Program-made: the position numbers and the translations under genes
Part shown: one piece after another, positions 11,947 through 24,076 of the stretch
Layout: every line of letters starts with the position of its first letter
How positions within the stretch are numbered: the first letter of the stretch is position 1
Assembly (NCBI RefSeq): GCF_900005765.1
Contig: NC_041691.1
Coordinates: 1,860,001 to 1,924,000, forward strand
Direction of reading: 5' to 3'
Source of the DNA: Plasmodium relictum
Taxonomy: Eukaryota; Apicomplexa; Aconoidasida; Haemosporida; Plasmodiidae
DNA length: 64,000 nucleotides
The notes under the pieces: generated by a model
Database searches by the model: none
Told to the model about the DNA's origin: nothing
The model's input: the letters and a program-made list of their open reading frames with translations, nothing else

Positions 11947-14229
11947 TTACAAAAATAAAAAATCATATAAAATATTTTGAAAACTTTGAATTTCTTTTAT
12001 ATTATAATTGATAAAACATTCATTTTTTAAATTATTTTTTACCTTTTTTTCATTTTCATTAATTTTTACATTAATATTATCATATATTTTCTTTAGTTTA
12101 TATATATATATTTTTTTTTCTTTAACTGAATCTAGTAAATTTTTAAATTTATTTTTATCTATGTAGTTTAATAAATAAAAAAAATTCGAGGGAAAATAAA
12201 GGACTAGTATTAGTAAATATTCCAAAAAATAAAAAAAATAGTTATTGTCAATATAAAATGATTTCCTTATAAAAAAGTTAAAAAAATGTTCATTAATTAT
12301 ATCAATTAAATATTCATTTTTAAAATCTAACAGTCTTATACACTTAAAAATAAGTAATTTCACATATATATCTGTTTTATTGAAATATTGTATAATATTA
12401 AAAGTAAATTCTATCATAAAGTAACAAAAAAAATTATTCTTTAACTCATCTATTTTTTTATTCTCTTTTTTTTTATTTTTTTTTACATATTTAGTATCAA
12501 ACTCATCTTCTGAAGTATTATTATCTATAAAAATTTCGTATAAATTATAATTATTTAATGAATTTAGAAAAAGCAAATATTTACTGTGAAGTTTTTCTAT
12601 ATCAAATAAATTATCATCATATAAATTCATCTTGTAATTTAATAGATTATTTTTTCTAAGATAATATAATATACTTAAAAAATAATAAGTAAGGTTAGAG
12701 TCTTTTTCTTTTAAGATATTTACACATTTTATATTTCTAAGAACTATATAATTTATTTTTATATTTTTACATACTTTATTATCACTGAATAATTTAAATA
12801 TTTCTTGGGATATTATATTCAAATAAAGTAATTTTAAATAATTAATATTATCTTTTATATGTAAACAATTATCAAAAAACATTTTAAATGTATCAAAATA
12901 CAATTTTTTATTTATGTAAGCTTCTTCATCTAATGAAATAAAGTTTTCAATTTTTTCAAATAAATGTTCATCACTAATATAGTTACTTTTTTTAAACATA
13001 TTTTTTAATAAATTAAAATGCGTAAGAATATATAAATCATAAATAGTTTCATTTTTACTTTGTTCTTGGATATATAAATTAATAATAGAATTAGAGTAAG
13101 AGCTATTTTTATCACTTTTATTATTATGAAATATATCTAAATTAAATTCTATATTTATATTATACACAATTTTTAAGAATTCTTCTTTTTTAATGATATC
13201 TTCATCATATAAATAATTTAGTAATAACAAACTGGTATACATATTGTTTTTTATATTCAAATAAATATTATTGTAATTATGTAACAATATATTTTTAATT
13301 TTTAAGTATGCTTTTTTCATTTCGGTAGAGATATCTTCTTCATTTAATATAAAATGTTCTTGTAAAAATGTTTGAAATTTTTTATTTACTTCATATTTAT
13401 ATATATCATTTTTATATATTTCCTCTTCTTTTGCATTTTTTTCAGTTATTTCTATTTTATTGGAATAGCACCACTTATTTAGTGTATTATCTTCAATTTC
13501 TTGAATACATTTTTCATTTGAACAATCTCCATTTTTAGTAGAAGAGAATATATTTTCTTCAATTTCCTTGTAATATTTTATTTTCCAAGAAAAATTTTCA
13601 TCAATATCTTTTATAAAATCTTTTGTTTTATTAATACTTTCATTTTTTTCATTAAAGAGATAATTAATATTTTCAGAATATAACTTTTTTCTTATTAACA
13701 TTAAGACATAAAGATGTTTAGAATTTAAAAAACAAGAATTCCGAAATAAGTATTCAATTATCTCAGCTAGTATCTTTGAATTTAGTAAGTTATATTTGAA
13801 GGAATATATAAATATTGATATTACTTCATTTATATTAAAATTATTAAGGTGAATTAAAATTTTATCTTGTATTTCTTTTATTTTTATTAGATTATATTCA
13901 TCTGCCCTGTTCTTTATTGTTTTAATTAATATTTCGAAATTATATTTCTCATTTTCTTTTTCTATAGGCAGAGAATATGAAATATGATTTATCTTTTTTT
14001 TTTTTTCAGTAAAATCACAATATGTTTTAAAATTACTTTGTTTTACAATAAAGTTTTTCACTTTAATATATTTAAATAAAATCATATATTTTTTTTTCAT
14101 TTTTTCATCAAGTATCTTTTCATTTTTGTTAAAAGTAAACAGAATTTTTTGTATTTCTATGCACAATTTTTTAACTTTTATATATATAAAAAAAAAATAT
14201 TGACGTAGATTTTTTTTTTTTTTTTTCAT
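11947..14229 (-). CDS. Conserved Plasmodium protein, unknown function (760 aa)
   Basis: Single-exon reading frame of 760 residues that I do not recognise. It is rich in Asn, Lys, Ile and Leu, and predicted almost entirely helical. Repeated leucine-patterned stretches (for example around residues 125-180 and 560-720) recall a helical-repeat scaffold such as a pentatricopeptide or octotricopeptide RNA-binding protein, but no consensus motif is clear enough to claim one. The first Met opens a Lys/aromatic-rich stretch. A later Met ('MILFKYIKVKNF', about residue 48) could be the real start, which would make the basic N-terminus a possible mitochondrial or apicoplast targeting sequence. It lies on the same strand as its two neighbours with no overlap. 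That it is a real gene is likely from length alone; its function is open. Confidence 0.7.
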   Translation of the reverse strand: MKKKKKNLRQYFFFIYIKVKKLCIEIQKILFTFNKNEKILDEKMKKKYMILFKYIKVKNFIVKQSNFKTYCDFTEKKKKINHISYSLPIEKENEKYNFEILIKTIKNRADEYNLIKIKEIQDKILIHLNNFNINEVISIFIYSFKYNLLNSKILAEIIEYLFRNSCFLNSKHLYVLMLIRKKLYSENINYLFNEKNESINKTKDFIKDIDENFSWKIKYYKEIEENIFSSTKNGDCSNEKCIQEIEDNTLNKWCYSNKIEITEKNAKEEEIYKNDIYKYEVNKKFQTFLQEHFILNEEDISTEMKKAYLKIKNILLHNYNNIYLNIKNNMYTSLLLLNYLYDEDIIKKEEFLKIVYNINIEFNLDIFHNNKSDKNSSYSNSIINLYIQEQSKNETIYDLYILTHFNLLKNMFKKSNYISDEHLFEKIENFISLDEEAYINKKLYFDTFKMFFDNCLHIKDNINYLKLLYLNIISQEIFKLFSDNKVCKNIKINYIVLRNIKCVNILKEKDSNLTYYFLSILYYLRKNNLLNYKMNLYDDNLFDIEKLHSKYLLFLNSLNNYNLYEIFIDNNTSEDEFDTKYVKKNKKKENKKIDELKNNFFCYFMIEFTFNIIQYFNKTDIYVKLLIFKCIRLLDFKNEYLIDIINEHFFNFFIRKSFYIDNNYFFYFLEYLLILVLYFPSNFFYLLNYIDKNKFKNLLDSVKEKKIYIYKLKKIYDNINVKINENEKKVKNNLKNECFINYNIKEIQSFQNILYDFLFL

Positions 14230-14445
14230 ATTACTATTTCAACGAAAAAATACAGACTCAATTTTTATTTTTAAATAAAATAAATAAATAAAGCAATGGA
14301 TTCATAAATAAAATTTAATTAAAAGATATTATCAGGATATTAAAAATACAAGTAAATAAAATTTTAAAAAATATTTTTATAAAGTAAACTTAAAAAAAAG
14401 AGCAAAAAGTTTTATTTTATTTTATTTTTTTAAATATATATAATT

Positions 14446-17400
14446 TTAAAAAAATTTATAAAACCCTTCTTTAATTCCATATAATTCATCTAATGTTTTT
14501 AACCAGAAATTTATTAACTAAAAAAAAAAAAAAAAAAAAAAAAACATATATGTATAAATACATCTACTAAAAATATGAATATTTTTGAATCTTTAAAAAC
14601 ATAAAAGTTCATTTTAATATATATTAAAAAAATTTTCTCACTTTTTTTATTATGTATTTTATTTCAATTAAAGAAAAAAAAATTTATATTTTCATTATAT
14701 AAAAAGTATTGAAATATGATTAAAAATTAAATTTATATTTTTATTACCTCTTCATCTGAATTAGTTTTTATCAAATTGTTTTTAACTTTGAGCAAAAATA
14801 AATCTCCATATATTGAAGAATTTTGATATAAAATAGTTTTTATATTTTTATAAATATTTATTAATTTGTTTAAGTCTTTATCTATTTCACCTACAAAAAA
14901 AAAAAAAAAAAAATATAAAAATATAAATATTAATATAAGATATTGAATGAAGTATTACTCATATATATATGTATATATTCATATAGTTATAATAGTAAAT
15001 AATATAATGTTATGAAAAATTTTACTTAAGTCAGAAAGAGTTTCATAATTATAAAAAAAAAAATTGTAAACATCATAGTTGCTTATTTTTCTATTAGAAA
15101 TATTATTAAAGGATATACGTAATGTCTTTTTATAATTCCAGTTAAAGATACCCCATAAATATAAATTTATATTTTTCTTGCTACATTTAGTTATTTGCAT
15201 TTTTTTAAGTTTTTTATTAACGTCTTTCATTAGAGGATTATTTTTTCCTTTTAAAATTTTGCTTTTAAAAGAACTATCACTTGACGAGCTACTGTGAATC
15301 TTTTTTTTTTCTATATCTGTTTCACTTTTTAATTCATTTTTTTTTCTCCTTTTTCTTTCTTTTTTTATCAACTTTTGATTTATCAATTTGTAATTCTTCT
15401 TATCTATTTTTTTATCTGTTTTTAATTTCTTTTTCATTTTATTTAATTTTAAATAATAAAAATTTGCATATGAATACCCAATTAATGGTGTTAAAATAAA
15501 ATCACGATCTTCATACTTTTTTTTTTTTAAATTTTTACATTTAGGATTTAAAACTTTCACAATGACGTGTTTGCATAATTTATTAATATATATATGCATT
15601 ACATAAATATATAATAAAATGTTTATATCTTCTTTGCAGTATCTATATAACATTTCTATTTTTTTTATTTTTTCAATTTCTATTAATCTTTTCATATATT
15701 CTGAATTCCTATTTTTAAGGAAACTATTATTATCTGTCTGTATATCATTATATATTTTTAAAGTATAATTGTTATTAGAAATTTTATCATCTTTATTTAT
15801 ATATTCATTACTATATTTTAAATTATTTTCTATTTTTAAACAATTTTCCTTTTTTTCAAGTTTCAATAATTCATCTTCATTACATATACTGATACCATCT
15901 ATATTTTCATCTTTATCTTTTTTAATTTTGTTTGCATTTTCATTTTTGTCATTTATATTTTCATCCTTATCATTTGCAATTTTATTGTTTGTATATTCAT
16001 TTTCAATATTTATACTTTGGTTTTTAATATTTACATTTTCATTTTTAATATTTATATTTTCATTTTTAATATTTATATTTTCATTTTTAATAGTTATATT
16101 TTCATTTTTAGTAGTTATACTTTCACTTTTAATAGTTATATTTTCATTTTTAGTCGTTATACTTTCATTTTTGATATTTGTATTTTCATTTTTAATGTTT
16201 ATATTTTCATTTTCAGTGTTTATATTTTCATTTTTATTATTTATATTTTCACTTTCATTATTTATATTTTTATCTTCTATACAATTATTATTTGTATTTT
16301 CATTTTTATTATTTATATTTTTATCTTCTATACAATTATTATTTGTATTTTCATTTTTATTATTTATATTTTTATTTTTATTTTTATCACTTGTATTTTC
16401 ATCTATATCAATTAAATTTTTATTATTTATGTTTTCACTTTTATAATACACAAAATTACTATTTATATTTTCATTTTCATTATTTAAACTTTTATTTTCA
16501 TTGCTTATGTTATAACTTTTTTTTTCGTTTTTTTCATTTTCTTGGCAAAATTCTTCTTCATTGGTGTTATTCAATTTTTGCTTGTTATTTTCAGAAATTT
16601 TAAAGAAGTCTGTTATTTTATTTATGTATGAATTTTTTCCTTCATAATTTATATTAATAGTTGATTTTTTATGTGTATTATCATCTTCCTTAGTTGCATT
16701 GGTATCCAATGAGTATCCTTTTTTGTAAAATCCTTTTAATTCTGTTTTATTACTAAAGTTATTCTCTCCTCCTTCTTCTTCTTCATATGCTTCTTTTTCT
16801 TTTTTTTTTCTTTTACTTTTTTTTTCTTTTTCTTTTTCTTTTTCTTTATTAACTTCTTTCTGTTCTTTTTTTCTTCCTTTAACCTTTTTTTCTTTTTCTA
16901 TTATTTCATCATCTTGTTCTATAACCTTTTTTCTTTTTTTAATTTTTTCATCCTTTTCTTTCTTTTTTTCTTCTTTATTTTGTTCATTATCTTTTTTTCT
17001 TTTTTTCTTTGTTTTTTTTTCATTTTCGTTTCCTTTGATTTTTTCTTTTCTTTCTTGTTTTTTCTTATCCTGTTTATGTTCTTTTCCATTTTTCTCTTGA
17101 AATTCTTGTTCCTCATTTTTTTCTTCTTTCTCTTCATTTATTTCTTTTAATCCTTGAAGCATATTTTTGTCTTTTTCTTCTTTTAGTATATTTTGAATTT
17201 CTTTTTCATTTTTTTCATAATTTGATTTTTTCAAATTTTGATAATTCTGATATTTTACAAAAGATATATTATCTATATATAATTTTTTTGAATTATCTAT
17301 TTTTTTTATAATTTCAAGAATTTCAAATATATCAATATCTATATTTAAACAAGAGAAATAATATGAATCGTTAAACCAAAAAAATGAAGGTATAATTAAG

Positions 17401-18644
17401 AAATATGATAAAATGGTATTTTTATTTTTAAATAAGTTTTTAACAAATCCTCTATAAATAACTCCTTTAGATGATCTAAAATTTGCTAGTAAATTTCCCT
17501 TTAATTCATATTGAAAACATTCACCTTCTACTATTTTTTTTCTTACAGTCTTTTTATTATTACTGTCGATTTTCAAATCTTCAACGGCACTTTTTTCATC
17601 TTCATTTTCACAATTACTTATATCATTTTGATTGGCGTATTTTTCTTGTGTTGACTTTTCAGGAACATTATTTATTTTGCATTTATCACTAGTATTATGA
17701 TCGATTTTTTCATTAGTTTCTTTCTTATTTTTATCATATGTAGAAATCATATCATTTATATCATCGTTAGTTAGTAAAACATTGTTTTGCAGTATAATTC
17801 TTACATCTATTTTTTTTATCAAATTTAAAAAAAAATAATCTGCATGAAAATGTTTTTCACTCCTATAAATTTTTATTAAATTATTGATCATAATATTTTG
17901 TAAATTCTTGTTATTAGCATACAATTTTTTTATTTCAAATAATTTCATAGCTAATTCAAAAGTAATTTCATTCTGTAGATTTTTGCAATAACTTGTTTTG
18001 ATACTTTCCCATTTTTTATGAAAAAAAACTTTATAATGCTTAAAAGCTTTTTTATATTGTATTAAATATTTATAAGTTTCGAATGATTGAATAATATAAA
18101 AAACTTTACTTGATTTTTTTCTTTCTTCATTTATAAGTTTAGTTTTACTTATACTACTATTGAATGAAACTTTCCCATTTTGTTTGATTTTCTTTTCAGA
18201 TTCATAAGAATGATTGCCATTCATATTTTTTTTTAAAGTGGAACTGGAATTGGAAACATTTCTCTCTTTTTTACTAAAATAACTTAAAATATTTCTTTCC
18301 TTTTTTTCATAAATTTTATTAACATTTTTTTCATTTGTAATAACATCTTCATTGTCATTGTCTAAATTATCCTTGCTTAAAGAATTAATTAAGCTATATA
18401 CATATTTACTATTACTTAAATTATTCAAAATTTTTAAATAGTTAGCTAAAGAAACCTTTTTGTTTGAATTTAAATTAATATTATTTAATTTTAGTTCAGT
18501 ATTAAAATTTATTATTCTTCCTATTCCTATTTTACTTTTATCTTTTTGCTTAAAGAATATTATATCATTATGCTCAAAATTTTTTAATTTATTTTTTTCT
18601 CTATTTTCAATAATTTTATTCTCATTTATTCTTAGCTTTTCCAT
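14446..18644 (-). CDS. Lysine-rich protein with two PIP-box-like motifs (3 exons)
   Basis: Exons run 18644-15026, 14890-14748 and 14517-14446, giving 3834 nt in frame (1277 residues). Two short motifs resemble PCNA-interacting peptides: 'RNILSYFSKK' (residues 117-126) and 'INKITDFFK' (about 676-684). Both have the hydrophobic-x-x-aromatic-aromatic core but lack the leading Gln. Residues about 25-50 ('DIIFFKQKDKSKIGIGRI') and about 375-460 look globular and are vaguely like the start of a BAH domain, but this is weak. Between them lie a long Lys/Glu charged coiled-coil-like tract and a degenerate Asn/Glu/Ile repeat array. The C-terminal exons encode a conserved-looking helical end ('LINFWLKTLDELYGI'). 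Function is unknown; a replication- or chromatin-linked nuclear protein would fit. The exon 1 start is the only Met near the leading edge and follows an AT-rich leader. Confidence 0.7.
15960..16400 (-). repeat. In-frame tandem repeats within the PIP-box-like gene
   Basis: The minus strand encodes a degenerate 21-bp array (7 residues, NENINIK-like, with I/T/V and K/E/T variants). Next to it are two copies of a 51-bp unit encoding a 17-residue segment ending in CIEDK. The variation is mostly conservative and keeps the frame open, as is typical of Plasmodium low-complexity expansions. Copy number is expected to differ between strains and species. Confidence 0.85.
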
Positions 18645-19774
18645 TTAGTATGTTTAATTTTCTTCTTAAACTAAAAAAAAAAAAAAAAAAAAATTAAATA
18701 AAGTAAAATAACTCAAATAATATATTCATTAATAGTAATCATTTTATTATAGTTGTAATTTTAAAATAAAATGGGGAAAGAAATAAATTACACATAAAAA
18801 TATATATTTTTTGTAAAAAAAAAAAAAAATGGAATAAATATATATAGTTGTAAAATAAAAAAAAAAAGAAAAAAGCGAATAAAGAAAGTTATAAAAAATA
18901 GAAAAAAAGGATTAACAATAAAGAAAAAAGTAAAATCAACTTATTATTCACTTTTTCTTTAATCATCATTTTAATGATTTAACAGACAGAAAAAATGAAC
19001 CCCATAAAAAAGTTTTTTTATATTTTTTATTCATAATCAAAATAGTTATATTTAAAAATCTACACCAAAAAAAAATAAAAATATAGAAAAAATATAGTTA
19101 ATATACAATATTCGAAATGAAATATAAACTATATGCAATAAAATACAAAAAAATTACAATGTTATTTATCCTTTTTTTTTTTTTTTTTCTAAATATTATA
19201 CACAATTTCAGAATTATTATTGCTAAATTTTCATTTTTTTTTCTTTTCTTTTTTCTTCTATAAAATACAATTCAGTTAAAAAAAATATTATAAAATATAA
19301 TTTAATATAAACTAAAATTATAAGAAGTAAGATGTATAATAAAATATGATTAAAAAATTAAATATGGTATAATATGATAAAATTATACTATATATGTATA
19401 TAAATGATAAAATTTTATAAACAATTATAATCAAATTTTATGAAATAACAAAATATAAAATGATAAAATAAAATTTAAAAGAATATATAATAAAATTTTA
19501 TAAAATTATTTAAAACAAATTTTTACTATAATAAAATGAAATTTCATTAAATATCTAAATTAAATTTATTAAAAAAAAATAAAAATTTAAAATAAAAATT
19601 GAAATAAATTTTTAAAAAGCTGTGCTAAGATGTATGTAACAAATTTAAAAAAAAAAAAAATTTAATTATTTAAAATTAATTTTTATATTTTCGTAATTTC
19701 GTTCATGAAATGAATAAAATAAAATTTTAGAAAAAACCAAAAATAAAACAATGAATGTATACATTTAAAAAAAA
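18645..19774. other. Divergent intergenic region (shared promoter area)
   Basis: About 1.1 kb separates two divergently transcribed genes, the PIP-box-like gene (-) and U2SURP (+), so both promoters should lie here. The content is poly-A/poly-T tracts with no coding frame. No clear binding motif was seen. Confidence 0.6.
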
Positions 19775-22700
19775 ATGTATATCCAATTAAATAGAAACAA
19801 AAAGAGAAAACTTATTGAAGAGAAATTAAATGTAAGAGAAATTTATTATATATTAAAAAAAAAAAAAAAAGTATTAAAAAAATTACAGATAAATATGTAT
19901 ATAGATAAAATTATATTAAGCCTACATAATTTAAGCTATAAAAGTTTAACAATATTTATTTTAATTATTGTTTGTATTTTTTTATTTTATATATTAAATT
20001 AAAAGGAGCAAGAAACTGCAAAAATATATGCTGAATTCGTTCGTTCATTTGAAGGAAATGCTTTTGATAAAGAAAATAAGTTTGTTAAAAGTAAGAAAAA
20101 GGAAATTAAAAAAATATTTATTCATTATAAAAATAACAGTTATAAATATTATTTTTCTTTTGATATGAATAGGTAAAATTTTAAATCCGTCAACTGGTGA
20201 AATTATATCAGCAGAAGATGAAAATAAGAAAGCAAAAGAAAAATTTCCTAAGGTAAATAAAAACAGTTTTTTATTTGTTAAGAAATGAAAGAAAAAATTA
20301 TCATAAGTGTTCTATAAATACCAATGAATTATATTAGAATTTGAACTATTTTAATAACAAATATTTAATTCTATGACACATATGTAATAAATGAATCATG
20401 ATTCATTTTTAATATTTTATGTTCTCCTTTAGAGTAATAATTTAAGTGAAGAAAGAAAAAAATATGATGAAAACGTAGAAAATAAAAATAATACAACAAA
20501 AGTAAAGGAAATAGATAGTTTTTTAGAAGGTTATTTATTTTATATAATTAAAAAAAAAAAAATTTTAAAAAAAAATGTGAAGCAAAGAAAAAATGTATAC
20601 ATTATATATATTTCACATTTATATAAACAGTAACAAAAAAAAAAAATTTTTTTTTATATTTTTAAAAAATATATATATTTATAAATAATAAAAGAAATCA
20701 AACAAAAACAGAGAATTTTAGATGAAAGAAAAATTTTAAAAGAAAAGGCTCAATTAGCTAAATCAGAGGAAGAAAAAATTAAAATTAATAAAAAAATAAT
20801 AGAAATAGAAAAAAATGAAACAATATTGTCTTATGAACAAAAAAAAGAAAAAGTCGCTAATTTATATCTAGGAAATTTATCTCCAGAAGTAAGTCAAAAT
20901 TATACATATACTGTGAATAAAAAGACGTAAATATATATAATAGAAATATTGGGTTTTTATAAAAAAAATAACATTAATACAGCTTCTATTTGAATTTTAT
21001 ATTATTTTCCTTTTTTACTTTTGTATTTTGTTATATATATATTTTTTAGGTTACTGAAGAATATTTATGTCAGAAATTTGGTAAATTTGGAAAAGTGAAT
21101 AGTGTAAAGATAATGTATCCTCGTAAAGATGAAGATAAAAAAAAAGTCAGGATATGTGGGTTCGTATGTTTTGATAATAGAGAAGATGCTGAAAATGCTA
21201 AAGATGCTTTAGATGGTATAGAAATGTTTGGAAACATTGTGAGAGTTGGGTGGAGTAAAGCAATTCCTAAAATAGTGAATAATTCTAGAATAGAAATGAA
21301 TAATTTAAATAATAACAAATTTAATGTGAATAATAACAACTCAAATAAGAAAATTGAAATACTCTTACCAGAAGATAAAAAAATAAAAAGAATAATTGAT
21401 TTATTAGCTAAATACGTAACTGAAGAAGGATATGCATTTGAAGAAACTATAAAAAAAAATGAAAAAGATAATCCTTTATTTAATTTTCTTTTTAGCACAT
21501 CTGATTTATTTTATTATTACAAATGGAGAGTTTTTTCTTTTGCTCAAGGAGATAGTTATAAAAATTGGAGATCTGATCCATTTCAAATGTTTACAAATAG
21601 TTATATTTATATGCCTCCCTTAAGAAAAAATACAAAAAGTAATTTCTCAAAAAAGAAGGAAAACACGTAAGGATCAGAAAAAGGAGAAAAATAAAATTGT
21701 TTTAATACATGTCTATATATATATTATATTATTAATATATAAAGAAGAAATTTCATTTTTTTTAAATATAAAGAAAATTTTTCGCTTCATAATAAACACT
21801 TTTTTTTTTTTTTATGGATACAGGAGAAATAAAAAGAATGAATTAAACGAAAAAAAAAAGAATAAGCTAATTAATATTATAAATAATTTGAATAAAAAAA
21901 GGTATTCATATGCATATATATATATAAATGCTTAAGAAAATTATATATGCGTTAAGTATAGAAGATTAATAATTAGGTTTTTTCATGAATTCATATTTAT
22001 ATACATTTGAAATATATATATATATATATTTTTAATAGAGTAAGTATTTGTCGTGCTATGATATTTTGCACAAGGCATAGTGATTTCAGTCTAGATATAA
22101 TTAAAACAATCTCTAGCTTTTTAATTGATTTGAAATATGATTTACTAAAAAAGGTATAGATAAAAACATACATTTAAAAAAAAAAATTTTTTTTTTTTTA
22201 ATTTTTTTTATTTAAATATTATTTCATTTTTATTTATAGATAAATTTAGTTTATTTATTATCTGATATATTGTACAACTGTAGTAATGAGTTTTTTTTAT
22301 CGTGGTCATTTAGAAAGCATATAGAAGAAGAATTACCTAGAATATTTTATTATTTTCGAAAGAATATAAAAAAATGTGATAGTAAAATAAAAGTAAAAAT
22401 ATTTACTGATTCTATGATGAATATTTTTCATATGTGGGAAATATGGGCTATTTACAATTCCTTTTTTATGAATGGATTAAAGTGCTTGTTATCAAATAAA
22501 AAAATTAATTACATAAAAGATCAAGTACATGATTCTGATTGCGATGAGGAAATAGATGGTATGAAAATAGATTTTTTTGATGAAATAAAAAAATATCCTC
22601 TAAATTTAAGGAAATATGCTTATTTATATTTTCAAAAAGATGATTGTCAAATAAATCGACTATGCGAACAAAGAGGCTTGTATTTCAATGAAAATTTTAA

Positions 22701-22875
22701 CAAAAAAAAAAAAATAAAATATTTATTAATATATGATGATTTCTGCAATAAAATTAATACAATAGTAACAAAAAGTAACTATTTACAAGATGATATAAAA
22801 ATCCCCGTTTTAAATCAAGAAATAAACGATAGTTTATGTGCTGAAGAAAAAAATGATAAAACTTTTGAAAAATAG
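19775..22875 (+). CDS. U2SURP: U2 snRNP-associated SURP motif protein (SR140/U2SURP), 9 exons
   Basis: Exons run 19775-19831, 20006-20090, 20173-20252, 20433-20529, 20695-20888, 21050-21666, 21824-21901, 22039-22153 and 22240-22875; total 1959 nt, 652 residues, all GT..AG. Domains follow the family order. First comes an N-terminal 'ETAKIYAEFVRSFEG' motif. Then an RRM ('NLYLGNLSPEVTEEYLCQKF'...'CGFVCFDNREDAENA'). Then a SURP module ('KDNPLFNFLFSTSDLFYYYKW'-like block with 'FSFAQGDSYKNWRSDPFQMF'). Then a CID-like domain ('ICRAMIFCTRHSDFS'...'LSDILYNCSN'). The protein is a component associated with the U2 snRNP and acts in pre-mRNA splicing in the nucleus. The cwf21-type tail and RS region of the human protein are short or absent. 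It is divergent to the PIP-box-like gene. The identification is very secure; the exact first exon (19 residues, basic) is the least certain part. Confidence 0.9.
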
Positions 22876-23684
22876 AATTATCGTGAAGTTTTGATTTAAA
22901 AATGAATATACATTTTAAATGAAATTTTATAAATACTTTTTTTAATATACTTTTAAGATTTATGTTTATGCTTATGTTTAATGTATATAAATTATATAAT
23001 ATAAACATGAAGAAATTTTTTTTTTAGAATTTTTCTTTTTTATATTTTGTATATATGTGTTATTTCACAAATTTTAACTTTTTTTTTTTTATTTTGTTTT
23101 GAATATTATAATATTATTTTTTTATTCAAATAAAGAAGTGTTATTTAAAATTTTAATACTTATTTCATTTTATTTTAACATTTGGTTTTGCTTGAGAAAT
23201 AATTCATAATCTATATATATATGCATTTTTTCTTTTCTTTTTAATATTTTTATGGCCAAGGATTTAAAAAAAATTTGTATATAAATTATATAACTTCATT
23301 AAAAATGTAATTTTTTAAATAATAAAACTTGATTTGTGAATGGGAAATTCTTTTTTAATTTATGCTTCCTTTTAAAACGACAATATGTTATCATCTTTTT
23401 TTTTTGTAAACTATTTTAAGAAAAAAAAAAAAAACTGAATATCAAAGTGAAGATATATAATGTATTTTAATAATTTTTTTTGGATAATATTTAGTTTTAG
23501 TATATAATTATTTATAAAGTTGAATATAAACAGAATTAAAAAAATTTTTTTTATATATACTCTTTTTATAATCTATAAATTTAATTTTTGTAAGTTGTAT
23601 TTTTACAATCATAAAAAAAAAAAAATAAAATACAATAAATAAATAAAAATTTATATTTAATATAGTTTTATTATTTTTTTTATT

Positions 23685-23734
<50 letters not shown>

Positions 23735-24076
23735 AGTTTTTCTTTATTTAAAATTAAGTTCATATTATAATTTTTATATTGTATTTCTATAAATCTTTCA
23801 TAAATATACGTGTATAATTTTACCACTTCAATCACTAGTGCACTGAGTAAGTTTTGGCATTTATATTAAAAAAAAAAAAGGAAATTTTATTTATATGTAT
23901 GTATATTTAAAAAAAAAAAAAAAATATATATATGAAAAATGTTTGAATGAATTTTTTTTGAAAATAATTTTATTTTATTTTTTATATAAAAATATATATA
24001 TTTTTTTTAATTTTTTTTGGATATTTTATAGTAAATATATTGAAATTTAAATATTCAATTTTTCATTATAGCAACT
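22876..24076. other. AT-rich intergenic region upstream of RPS27a
   Basis: U2SURP 3' flank and RPS27a promoter/5' UTR. It contains a long TA dinucleotide run. A TATAG at about 24066-24070, just before the start codon, could be the acceptor of a 5' UTR intron. No other feature was seen. Confidence 0.55.
23687..23732. repeat. (TA)n microsatellite
   Basis: A TA dinucleotide array of about 22 units in the intergenic region between U2SURP and RPS27a. Confidence 0.9.

Noticed and set aside
15281-17150. Several plus-strand frames opposite the PIP-box-like gene
   Set aside because: Antisense reflections of Asn/Lys/Glu-rich coding and its tandem repeats; their Phe/Ile/Ser composition follows from the sense codons.
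19832-20002. Continuation of the first U2SURP exon as a 75-residue frame with a membrane-like end
   Set aside because: It reads through a GTAAGA donor into the intron. The spliced model restores the conserved ETAKIYAEF motif.
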